Below, in pieces: positions 33,109-45,100 of a stretch of DNA of 64,000 bases. The position numbers and the translations under genes were made by a program. The DNA is from Apoderus coryli (taxonomy: Eukaryota; Arthropoda; Insecta; Coleoptera; Attelabidae), in assembly GCA_911728435.2 (NCBI GenBank), contig OU452198.1, forward strand, positions 14,170,001-14,234,000, in the 5' to 3' direction. Within the stretch, counting starts at the first letter, position 1. Every line of letters begins with the position of its first letter. The notes under the pieces were generated by a model, which made no database searches, was not told where the DNA came from, and was given only the letters and a program-made list of their open reading frames with translations.

Positions 33109-36100
33109 ATGCACGAAAACACAAAAACCGCTTAACAGATTTTAACCAAATTTGGTACAAAAATACTATTGGACATGGCAAGGAGCTAATTAGATTTTGG
33201 GAAACATTGAACGTAGGCAAGGGGTTTAAAAGAGGGTTCAAAAATTAAAAAAATTCATAGTTCTTAAACTTATCCGAAATACTGCATAATTTTTTACGAA
33301 TTTAATTGAATATAACCTAAAATATTGAACATAAAATATTAGACCACATTGGTGTTCGAAAATAGTGTAAAATGGGGTAAAAAATATTTTAAAAAAACGT
33401 ATTTCTTAAAAATAGCAGAAATATTAACTAGTTATTTATAGTTTTGATAGAATATAACCTATAAAATGTGTCATGAATAACTTACTTTCATAGGCGTTCG
33501 TAAATAGTCGAAAAGGGGTCAAAACATAAAAAATATATATTTCCTAAACTTATTCGAAATATGGAATAATTTTTCATAGTTGTGATACAATATAAGCTAA
33601 AAAATATTCCATAAAAGAATTGGTTCACACAGGCGTTCGAAAATAGTTTAAAAAAAGGGTCAAAAACGAAAAAAAAAACGTTTCCCAAATATACCAGAAA
33701 AATTGGCTAATTATATATAGCTTTGATATAAGATAACCTAAAAAATGCAGCATAAAATTTTTATTCACATAGGCGTTCGTAAATAGTAGAAAAAGGGGTA
33801 AAATAAAAAAAAAATAAAATGTAAAAATTTTTATATTTAACTAGAAGAATTGGTGTTAAAAATACACGACAAAAATTAATGTATCATAGGCGTCCGTGAA
33901 AATTCTATAAAAGGTTCAGAATTTTTTTTTATCCGTGATAACTCAAAAACCACTTAACGGATTTTAACCACATTTGGTACGAAAATACTACAGGATATTT
34001 ATAGGTGGTGATTAACATTGAGCGTAGGCAAGGGGTTTAAAAGAGGGTTCAAAAATTTAAAAAATCATAGTTCTTAAACTTATCCGAAATATTGAATAAT
34101 TTTTTATAGTTGTGATAGAATATAACCTAAAAAATGTTACATGAAAGAATTAGTTCACACAGGCGTTCGAAAATAGTCTTAAAAAAAGAGTCAAAAACGA
34201 AAAAAAAATGTTTCCCAAATATACCAGAAAAATTGGCTAATTATATATAGCTATGATATAAGATAACCTAAAAAATGCAGCATAAAATTTTTATTTACAT
34301 AGGCGTTCGTAAATATTAAAAAAAGGGGTAAAATGAAAAAAAATTAAAATGTAAAAATTTTTATATTTAACTAGATGAATTGGTGTTAAAAATACACGAC
34401 AAAAATTAATGCTCCATAGGCGTCCGTGAAAATTCTATAAAAGGGTCAGAAAAAAATTGTATCCGTGATAACTCAAAAACCACTTAACGGATAACCTACA
34501 ACATGCAGCATAACAATTTTGTTTACATAGGCGTTCGTAAATAGTAGAAAAGGGGACAAAATAAATTTTATAATAAAACTAAAAAAAAAATCAATTATTT
34601 TGCGTACAAGAATTTGGCCTAGATCTGAAATATAAAATATCTGCGTATAAATAGTGCCTTCAAAGAGAAGAAATAGGCACAAAACCCGATACAAAAAAAA
34701 AAATAGCTGATGTCTAAAACAAAACAAAAATTTATTAAATGTAGATAAATGACAAAAAGGTCATAAAATTATTACTTTTCCACTTAAATATGGAGAGCTA
34801 TTCGTGCCTCGAGGGCAACAGCTAGTTTTTGTTTAATAATGGACTCAGTATTGCTGATCCATTGCAGGAATTCACTTGTACATCGATTTAAGGGCATCTA
34901 CTTTTGTTTGAGGCAGTGCAACAATCCTGTCACATTTTTTTAGTTCCGTTGGAATGCGTGATTCGCTCTCAGAAATAACATGAGCTTTTCTGAGTTTTCG
35001 TTGATGCAAGTTAACGACTTTGAACGAGTTAGATTCATTAATCTGTTTGAAAGATTGTATATTTCAAAAAAGCGCTATGTATAGCATCGACAAAATTTAA
35101 TCGTTATTTTTTGTAAGTTCTTGTGCATTTGGACTAGATACATTAGAGCATAACTAAAAAGACTATTTCTATTTTGTGGCACACAACTATCGTTCCATAA
35201 AATTATTTCTGTAAATTCTGGATGGCTGTCAGTACTCTGTGCATAAACTACCTTCTTATTTCATCAGAATAAAGAAATTAACACAAATATAAAATATTAT
35301 AACAAGATTGTATGTTGCAACATAGAACCATGTAATACTTTTATAATAAATATTTATTTATTATAAAGTTCTATGTTTTAACATACACCCTTGTTATACC
35401 CAAAACGCATATCTTTCTACATACACCCTTGATTTTTGTCATGATAACTAATGTTCTATGTTGCCTACAAGATTCATTCCTAACCTATATTACAGTATTT
35501 TCTACATAGAACTTTGTACCATCAAAAAATAGAAAACGTAAAAAATGTTACATAGAACTTTGTAATATTAGGGTGACGATATTACTCTCAAATCCGGGTT
35601 AAGCCAACCAACCTTGGTTTGTTACTCTTTTTTAACATTTATAGATGACCTGCTCAAGGTTATTGCTGTCTCTAGGCTTGCTCTTGCCGACGATCTTAAG
35701 TTCTTCACTGTGGTAGATTCTTTGAGTGACAGCGAAGCGTTGCAAGAGAAATTGAATATCGTTAATGACTAGTGTGGTATTAATAAATTATCTGTAAATG
35801 TATCCAAATGCTATGTGTCAACCTTTCATAGAATTGAGAACGCAATTCTCTTTCAATATGAAATAAAAACAATATACTGAAGCGCGAGTCCGAAGGCACT
35901 GATTTGGGTTGGGTTGTGTTTAAATGAAAATTGCTATTGCATTCAATGTCTATAACAGTTTACACCCATTCTAAAATACGTGTTACAGCTGATTATATTT
36001 TAAACTAAACCCAAACTAAAATTAGACGCCCATATTAGCTCAATAAGCTTGCTAACTTGATTGCAAAGACATTAGAATTTCACTAAAAAAAATTATTTTG

Positions 36101-39100
36101 TCAAGCTATTTTCTATTAGTTGCCAGATTATATCAGGTATTGGCTATGAGCTTGTGTCACCCCAAAAAAATATGTATTATTAGTACAATAATTATAGCAG
36201 GCGAAGGCCATTGTAGAATTCATAGTTTGAAGGAAAATAATTATCAGGGCACACATTCAGAAGCCAAATCTATTCAGAGGTTCTGTGCGGTCGACTCCTC
36301 TAGTAGGGTACTGTCGGTGTAGGGCACATATTTTAAAAGGGTCCTCTGAACCTACTTAAATGTGTTAATAAGCGTTTGATAAATTGACTCTCAAACTACC
36401 AAGGCATAGTTTGATTTAGAGCGCACAAGAGATCGATGCAAGTCTGGCTACTAGATATTTTGTCTAATATTAGGCAAATATCAAAAGTGACCTATCGATG
36501 TAAAGCAGATAAAAAGTAAAAAATGATTTAAAATGATGTATGTATGTACTCGACCCCTACTGATATATCAAAATTTAGCGATTGTGTCCACAGGGCTTAA
36601 GCGATTTCAACCAAAATCTAATGGCTTCATTCTAGGACTGCCCCAAACTCATATAACAAAATTTAGCTCAATTGGTTAAAGCGTTTGGGCGCTATCGTGG
36701 TACATATACACAGTTTACCACTGTGGTGATTTAAAGCGTTGTCATTGGTCGTCTATAACAACAGTATGCTCCTAGTGATCCCCGCTGGGGATTCCCCACT
36801 TCATTATTAGTGCGCTTTCGTCATTTATATGCAATACATCAAGTTCGCTGTGTTAAAGACACTGTTATTTTGTTATTGTTATTTAGTAGTAATTTAATAT
36901 TTTATTAATCATTTAATCAATAATAAAATATAGCATTACCTAGATTTGCATAGCAACATAAGTTTTATTAAAAAGTAGATAATTATTTTTTGAATGTAAT
37001 GTTATATTCTTAATTTTTAATTTAATATAATTTTTTTAAAGATAAATTTGTAATATTTTCTATTCTAATATTTATTTATTGTGGAATTGGGATTTTCGTA
37101 ATGCCAACGTATTCTACTGAAGAATTATTTTTTAAGTCTTCGTACAGATAAGCCAACAATTGATTGAATGAATAATAAAATATTAATTTACTACTAAATA
37201 TCCATAACAAAATAACAGTGTCTTTAACACAATGAACTTGATGTATTGCATACAAATGACGAAAGCACACTAACAATTAAGTGGGGAATCCCCACGGGGG
37301 ATCACTAGGAGCATACTGTTGTTGTAGACGACCAATCACAACGCTTTAAATCACCACAGTGGTAAACATTGAAATAGCGTTAGTCGGGATTTGAATACTT
37401 CAGGGATTTGTTATCGAATTTATCACACACAGATAAGCCAACTATTTTATCTTTTTGGATAGCTAAAAACATGTAGATGTTTTTTAAATAATCTGCACAA
37501 AAAATGTTACTGAAATATTTTTGACAAACCGTCGATTTAAATAAAAGTGTTGTTAATATTAATATGTTAATTATCAGATTTCTGGTACTTTAAATTTTAC
37601 TTTTAATTTAAATCTTCAAAACGAGACTAAATTAAAAAAATATTATAAATATTCGGCTTCAAGGTGACACTTTTCCAGAAAATCTTAAAAATTCGAATAT
37701 CTTGAAAAGGGTCCACTTTCGACCAGGGCACTATATAGTCAAATTGGCTTCTTATGACTCCTGCTATCACGTCCTAAAATATTCACTACTACTTACAAGT
37801 AACCCTGTATATTTATGTACTTGTTATAATTCAGTTGCTAGTAGTGCTGATGCTGATCTGTTTAATGATTCCATGGGACAAATAATCTAAATGTTCAATT
37901 CTCAGTTTTTTCTTGTCTGTGATTTGTGAGTATTGATTTATTTTCTTTTTATTCTTTTAATTGAATTTTAATGTTTCTTTTTTTATGTTCTTGAACCATT
38001 TTTCTTTTGTAGTGTAACAACGTTACAAATAATATTTAGCAAAAATTTTTAAACTGTATTGTGTTTGTAAATGTGAAGTCCTGTATAATATGTATTTTTA
38101 GTGTAAAAAAAAGAAAAATATTTTATAAAGTATGATTTTAAAATGTATAAGTTATATTCTGAATTTTTGACAAAATGTAAAAGGGGAAAAAATAATAGAA
38201 TGACCTGAAGAAGGCGACAAACCATCGCCGAAACGTCGTTACTTGTTTATTGAATAGAGTCCGACAAGCAAAATGTAATTTTTCGCTAAAAATTAAAAAA
38301 AAATGTTGTTTTTAAGAACCTGAAACCCAAAGAAAAACAAGAATTTATTTTTAATTAATGTATTTTATTACTTAGTTTTAGGTAGATATATTTTCTTTTG
38401 ACTATGTTTGTAATTTCTGATTTTCTGTGTGACTGTTAAATTCTTTATGATTTCTTGATATGATATTTCAAATTCAAGACAAACTAAGCTATAACAGAAA
38501 ATAATTTTTGTTGATTTTTAACATCCATCATTTTCTATCAATCCAATTACAGCAAACATTTAGACGGAAATGCCAACAACTTTTTACATTCTAGAAACTA
38601 TTAGTTTTTTTTATTGTGTAGTTAGGTATATGTCATAATGAATAATTGCTAAAGAGCGGATTTTTTCCAGGAAATGTTGTTGCCAATCTACACATTAGGT
38701 ATCCTTTTTTTAATGAAAGCTGCAACGCCTAACCCAAACTTTCCGGAAATCAATCAGCCTAGAGGTGAGGAATGGTTCCTGACACATTTTATTAAAGCAA
38801 ATCACACAGTGGCCGTTTCACCAAACACTTCCGAAGTACAGGTAATTAATCAAAAGCAATAATTTATGATAATGTTTTGAAGGCACAGCTGTAATACGAG
38901 GGTGGCCTTTTATATTTCGGGATTTGGCAACCCTGGTGTTGCAATCTGGCAACTGACAGCTCTATCGTAAAATTGGACATTTTTGAGGTTATACGTACTC
39001 AGAACGTATGAGCGCTATTTGTGTTGTTTACAGTAACTTAAAAGATTCATCTCGGCACAAAAATGTAAGATTGCTCTGTACATGAATTTTCTGTTGAGCA

Positions 39101-42100
39101 ATAAAGCAATTATTATTATTAATATTTACAATATTTACGCAAATTTAAGAGTGTTCAAGACAAAATTGTGAGGTATAGACATTTATAAGATAATCATCTT
39201 AATTATTTCTAATGCTTAGTTAATAGTTTTTTTCGTAATGTCGTAACTAACGTTTTGTCCATTTTATCTCAAGTTTTGATAATTTTAAAAAATTATTTTT
39301 CGTTACACGTTTTTTCATGTCATAACTTAATTGTTACGATTATACCTCCTGGGCGTTAAAAATAAACAATTAAGTTAGGAAATGAAAAAACGTCTACTCC
39401 ACAATATCCAGGGTGTCCATGAAATTACTGTACAGCGCTTAACCACAAATTCCTCTTTTGTTATTGCCTTGAAATTTAAAATATAACTTTAATTATTTCG
39501 CTTACGAGGGTTGCCTTTTATATTTCGGGATTTGGCAACCCTGGTGTTGCAATCTGGCAACTGGCAGCTCTATCGTAAAGTTGGACATTTTTGAGGTTAT
39601 ACGTACTCAGAACGTTTTGACATAAGAGCGCTATTTGTGTTGTTTACAGTAACTTAAAAGATTCATCTCGGCCCAAAAATCGAATTAAATGGTTCGGATG
39701 GATTTTCGTGCGATTATTTTTTACAACTTTCGACGTGCATTAACTAAGCAACAGTGCATGGATGAACTTAATTCAATTTTTGGCGATGAAGCTCCATCAA
39801 GGACCAGTGTTTATCGATGGTATGGTGAATTCAATCGTGCTCGTAGTTCACACCAAGACGAATTTCGTGAAGGTCGTCTAAAATCAGTTGTTGTTCCGAA
39901 AACCATTGATGCTGCGCGCGAACTGATATTGCAAGATCGTCATGTGACCTATAAGAAATTCAGACAACCTTAGGCATTAGTTGGACCAGCATACATTCAA
40001 TATGGCATAAACATTTGGCTGTCAAAAAAATGTGTTCGCGTTGGATCCCACACAATTTGTCAATCGCTCAAAAAAAGGCTCGTGTCGATTGGTCGAAAGA
40101 AATGCTCAAAAAATACGATCGCGGTGCTTCGAAACACGTCTATGACATCGTGACAGGTGATGAATCGTGGATTTACGCGTATGAGCTCGAAAGTAAACAG
40201 CAGTCGACTGTATCGGTGTTTCAAGATGAGTCAAATCCAACAAAAGTAGTTCGTGCACGAAGCACTTCCAAGCAAATGGTCGCCTGTTTTTTCGGAAAAA
40301 CTTGACATGTCGCAACCGTACCACTAGAACAACGCAGAACAGTCAATTCTGAGTGGTACACAACCATTTGTTTGCCAGTTGTCTTCCAAGAAATCAGGAA
40401 AACCAACCGCCGAAGACGGATCACACTCCACCACGACAATGCGAGCTCTCACACATCGGCTCAAACAACTGCATTTTTGAACACCCAAAACATCGATTTG
40501 ATGAGTCATCCGTCGTCCTGACTTGTCACCGGATGACTTCTTTTTATTCTCGTACGTAAAAAACAAACTGAGAGGTCAACGTTTTTCAACACCCGAAGAA
40601 GATGTTGCTGCATTCAGAATGCTTGTTTTGGAGATACCTGAATCAGAGTGGCAAAAGTGCTTCGACAATTGGTTCAAACGCAGGCAAAAGTGTATATATC
40701 TTCATGGGGAATATTTTGAAAAAAAAATAAAGTGATTTTCGATGATTAATATTTGTTTTTGTTCTCTAATCCCGAAATATAAAAGGCAACCCTCGTATAC
40801 TTCCCTTATTTTAATATATAATTTATTATGTTGGAGGTTTTAACTCATTTTCTATAGAACAAACGAAAATCCTAAATAAATGTTGTTAAAACTAAATTAA
40901 AAACAAACTAACGATCTTGTGGTGTTTTACGCTTATTGGTACTTTAGACGTTTTGATAAAACTAAGCAAACGATTGTTTTGAAAATTTAACTGGTTACTC
41001 AGGTCAATCCAATCCATCTCTCCATAATATTGTGATATTGGTGCCACTTCCGGTTATACCGGAAGTTGACACCAAATTTATTATTTTAAATAGAATGCCC
41101 GGTATGTAATAGTATTCCATCTAATATTCTGAAAACCAATAAAACTTCCTCTCAAATGTTCCTATCCCCAAATGGTAATGTTTCCGAACTAAAGTTTCTG
41201 GAAAAATTGGATTATTTCATTATACTTTAATTAGGTAGCTACGCAATGTCACTAAATGTCACGAATGAATAAAATTATAACTGCTTAACCAGTAAGACCT
41301 GATTGTTTATTAACGAAAGTGTCTTGAAAAGAATTATTACTCAAATGAAGTTTTAATGAACTTGTTTATTATTCATGGGTAATGTGACAAAATTATAGAA
41401 AAACCTGCAGAAATGTAAATAAGCTTACTTTTTCAAAAACTTCTAATGTACCATCAACCGTAAAACATATACGGTATATTCAGGGTATCAATTAATAATT
41501 TTCTAATTAGCCTGTCAAAAATACATAATATAATGTATCCTTGTTGATTTAGAAAGCTTTTTTTTTTTTTATTTATTGGCCAATAAAGCGCTGTCGAATC
41601 CACCAAATTGTTTTAATGCTTATCTCTTATTCAAACAATAAAAATACATGTTCCGACTCTGAGCTAGAGTCATCATCAGTTTGGATATGAATTACATACC
41701 TAGAAAGGCATAATTACAATGTTTGTTTCTTAAAAATTATTTTTAACCATTTTCTAATCCTAGAGTTCTATATTTAGTTGCGGATTTTACTTTCCACTAC
41801 GGAAAGTACAACAGTTCTAATGTAATCTATTCTCATGCATAACTTCCTTGTAGTTTTGTAATTCATATCCAAACTGATGATGACCCTAGCTAGGGTCGAA
41901 ACATGTATTTTTATTGTTTGAAGAACAGCTCAGTACTAAAACAATTTGGTGGATGCGACAGCGTTTTATTTACCAATATATTGGACATCCACAGTGGACT
42001 ACTTTATCATGTTTTTATTATTTAACGATAACACAATTTATGTAAGATAACCAGGATGCCAGCTGACATCCAAAGTCACAGTAATGCCTCCAGCAATAAA

Positions 42101-45100
42101 CTATAATCTTCCTTCTGAAACCTTGTTTAGTTACAAAGTGCAGATTATTGTTGGTTTACTGATCCATTAAAAACCAACTCAGGTACAGGTACGGGAGTTT
42201 ACGAAACCAGATCCAAGAAAAAAATTTCAGAATATCTAAGGTCCCATGCTATTGTAAATTAGGCGGAAGGTCTAGCTATTGATCTAGATGCGCAGGGAGT
42301 ACTGTGCGCAACATTCAATTAAGACATTCAATTCTTTAATATCTACATCAAGAACAGTGAGGAATTGTCAAATCATGCTTTAAAATATCGCGAAAAACAA
42401 TATTATGCCTCTGGATTAGAGGGGAACGAAACGGCGGACTCTTTGTCAAGATAGGAGGGTGGAGGCTCGAACCTGCACTTTTCAGCGTGAACCTGATCCC
42501 CCCCCCCCCAATTCAAACGCATTTCGGTTCTAATCTGTTGGTGTGCTAGCTCTAAAATTTGGTGGTAGGTGTCCATTATGTGTGCTAGCATTTTGGAGGC
42601 AAAAATCTGACCGGGGGGGCCAGCGTACCGGAGCTGTAATATGATTAAGAAATTGATAAATAAGTCTGTAATATTATTAAGAAATTGATAAATAAGTCTT
42701 CCATTGGTACTATTTGATAATTTGCATAATTTTGCTCGTTGGTTGGGTTTTATTTGTTTAACTTACGTTTTCCATTTTCAGTGGAAAAAAAATAATATTC
42801 TTCTAGTTATAAATGCCAATTACTTGTTATCTAATAGGTATGAATCGTGCGTATTTTGGCATTAAATGCACTTTTTCAAAGTATACAATACAATAAAAAG
42901 ATGTTTGTAAAATTAACGATGTCACTGCATAACTAACAGTGTCATTTGATTTTCCAAAGACAAGCTGCGCAGCAGCTTTTTGCAATCACCCATTCAAATG
43001 TTAAAAGATTCTTGGTAACAACGACTTCCCATTTTTTTATATACGATTTATTTTTTATACCGGATGTCCCACCGGGAATGGATTCGATCGATTATGAAGA
43101 AACTACGCTGTGGAATAATCTGAAAATCTGGTGTAGTAGTTACGTCGACGGGACCAATTCGGCTAAAATGTTTTTAAGAATCTAGTACTTCCGGTTATAC
43201 CGGAAATGGGTGTCAATTTCCTTGCTTCAAATACGACCCTATATAAATTATATATTTTTTATGTAAATCAAAAGGCGTCTGCTCCACAAAACAAATATTT
43301 TTTATTTTAAAAATCAAGGCACATTGCCTATGTCAGTCAGACATGTTTCGAGAAAATTATTTTCATCATCAGTGACAATCAAGTACAAGATGAACAATTT
43401 CAGTTTTCTTAATGTAACATATTCTAAAATAAGAAATAAGTAAACTTTCTAATGTGTACAACAATTTGAACATTAGATGTTTCTTACCATTTTGTGAAAA
43501 AGGTTATGTGAAAATTTTATGTAAATTAAATTTAAAGTACTGTTTTATATGAATTCAAAATTAAAATAAAAAATTTTTAAAACTAAATTAGAAATTAACA
43601 TTTTTTGATGGCATAATGCCTTTTTTTTTATATTAGTACTTCTTTTTATATATCATTACTGATGTTTTCAAGATTTTAAGAGAAATTTTGGATTTTACGA
43701 TATGTGTAACATGTGTAGCTAATAATGGTAAATGACAATTGTTACTAACAAATTGTTGAGGTTATGTTTATACAAATTCTTCTTAAATCTAATTGTTGTC
43801 GAAGCTAGATCATACTTCTTTGCAATATTATAAACAATAAATGAAGTGAAAAGATTAAATTGTGTTGTTATTTTGTAGATTGAGGTTTATAATTAAATTT
43901 TCGTTTGAAAAAAGAATAGGGTTTGATTATAATTAAGTGGCCAATTTGTTAATTGAAATGTATTTAATAATAAAGAGGAAAATAATTGATTATCGGATGA
44001 GAAGTGAGGTGAGGTTTTTAGTAGGTGAGGGTTAGCAAGTAAGTAAAATTTAAATGAGGAAATATTCAAAATAAGTTATAATATTTTATTTTTTTAAAAT
44101 AAAAAATATTTGTTTTGTGGAGCAGACGCCGTTTGATTTATATATTAATCATCGCTCCTCTTTGAATGGATTATTTCATAAAATATATATTTTTTGGATT
44201 CTCCTTGTAATTCTAAACATATTTCATGCATAATATGTTATACCTATCGCCAGCCGTTTTCGACATATTTGATATTTTATGTCAAAAATGACGTTTTCAG
44301 AATAAAGAATAATAACAATTTTTTATTATATGGAAGCTTTAATAATTTAATTTGTTAGAATATCCTAGGACATATAGACCTATTTTAGGCGCCTACGTAT
44401 ATTTTTTTAGTAAATATTAATACAGGGTATTTGAAAAAAAGGGTAAAAAATCAACTTGAAAAAAAGGTAGGTACGTATACAAGGTGTTTCAAAAAAAGCT
44501 GGCCGATATTTGTGAGCGAATTGGGGACATCTACTCATGAAAAAAATTTAAGAGTAAATGCAAATTCTTAAAATAAATTAATCCCTTTACAAAAACACAG
44601 TTCCTGGAAGAAATCATTCTAAAACTCATGGTAATCGGTCGGCAAAGTTGACTTGAGTTCTTGGAGGTAAGAATAATATTTTTTCGATGATATTGAAATT
44701 TTATGTTGATGTGGAATGTCTAGTTCTGTCCACTTCATTGTCCTGACATGGTGTCCGCACTGAGGAATACTTGTCGACTCGAGCAAAATCTCGAAAGTGA
44801 TAATAATAATAATGACATTTCAGTTAGCAAATGAAGTGTTTTTTCAAACAATTTTTAGTGGGTTAAATATTGACATTTAAAAATATTTCTAAAATAAATA
44901 CCTTTTAAAATTATTTAATAATTTTTTTTCGTTGTATTTTAAAACCAAATTGTTTAAACCCACTAAAAATTGTTTGAAAATCCACGAAAAAACGCTGTAG
45001 TGTAAGTTTTCAAACTAACATAGTTTGCTTTTATTTTTAGCAAGCAATATTACTGTTTTTTATAATTTATTCTACTAAGCCTTACTTCAAATTTTAAAAA

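Larger units (their letters stand above)
32738..35580. mobile_element. 2.84-kb DNA transposon relic with 21-bp perfect TIRs
   Basis: The ends ATCGTCACCCTAATATTACA(A) at 32738-32758 and its exact reverse complement at 35560-35580 enclose the element. It interrupts a reverse transcriptase fragment, which confirms it as an insertion. The right 300 bp contain at least six copies of a CATAGAAC or GTTCTATG motif (for example 35321, 35366, 35452, 35502 and 35549), the subterminal-repeat pattern of many DNA transposons. A decayed transposase-like frame is present (34845-35262, minus). A Helentron-like repeat (32944-34826) fills the centre. A clear target duplication was not found. Confidence 0.75.
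29953..38670 (+). other. ABCA intron 1 (8.7 kb)
   Basis: Phase-0 intron, GTAAGT..TTCCAG. Recognised contents, listed separately, are a TA-flanked TIR element, a non-LTR fragment split by a 2.8-kb TIR element that itself contains a Helentron-like repeat, a fold-back element with about 200-bp arms, and a hammerhead-like motif. Bases 29953-30612, 31373-32681 and 37363-38200 show nothing I can name. Confidence 0.8.
41578..41978. repeat. Fold-back repeat, about 115-bp arms, with a hammerhead-like motif in each arm
   Basis: The arms 41580-41695 and 41858-41978 are inverted copies, sharing AAGCGCTGTCGAATCCACCA, TAAAAATACATGTTCCGACT and AGTCATCATCAGTTTGGATA with their counterparts. The loop is about 160 bp. 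The element resembles inverted pseudo-LTR arrangements of Penelope-like retroelements, which are known to carry hammerhead ribozymes, but no Penelope protein is present. Confidence 0.65.
43045..44460 (-). repeat. Dispersed repeat, copy B (inverse of 6040-6492), split by an insertion
   Basis: Bases 43045-43260 and 44204-44460 together correspond to the reverse complement of 6492-6040. The break falls at TATATATTTTTT, which is present once in copy A and twice here, on both sides of the inserted segment. Confidence 0.8.

Noticed and set aside
33488..33688. Similar Phe/Tyr-rich minus-strand frames at 33488-33688, 60782-61033 and (plus) 2839-3144
   Set aside because: They are similar only because all lie in copies of the same Helentron/DINE-like repeat; frames are not kept across monomers.
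42490..42510. C-homopolymer run as a functional G-quadruplex or regulatory site
   Set aside because: A single run without additional G/C tracts; more likely a simple repeat or sequencing-prone site.
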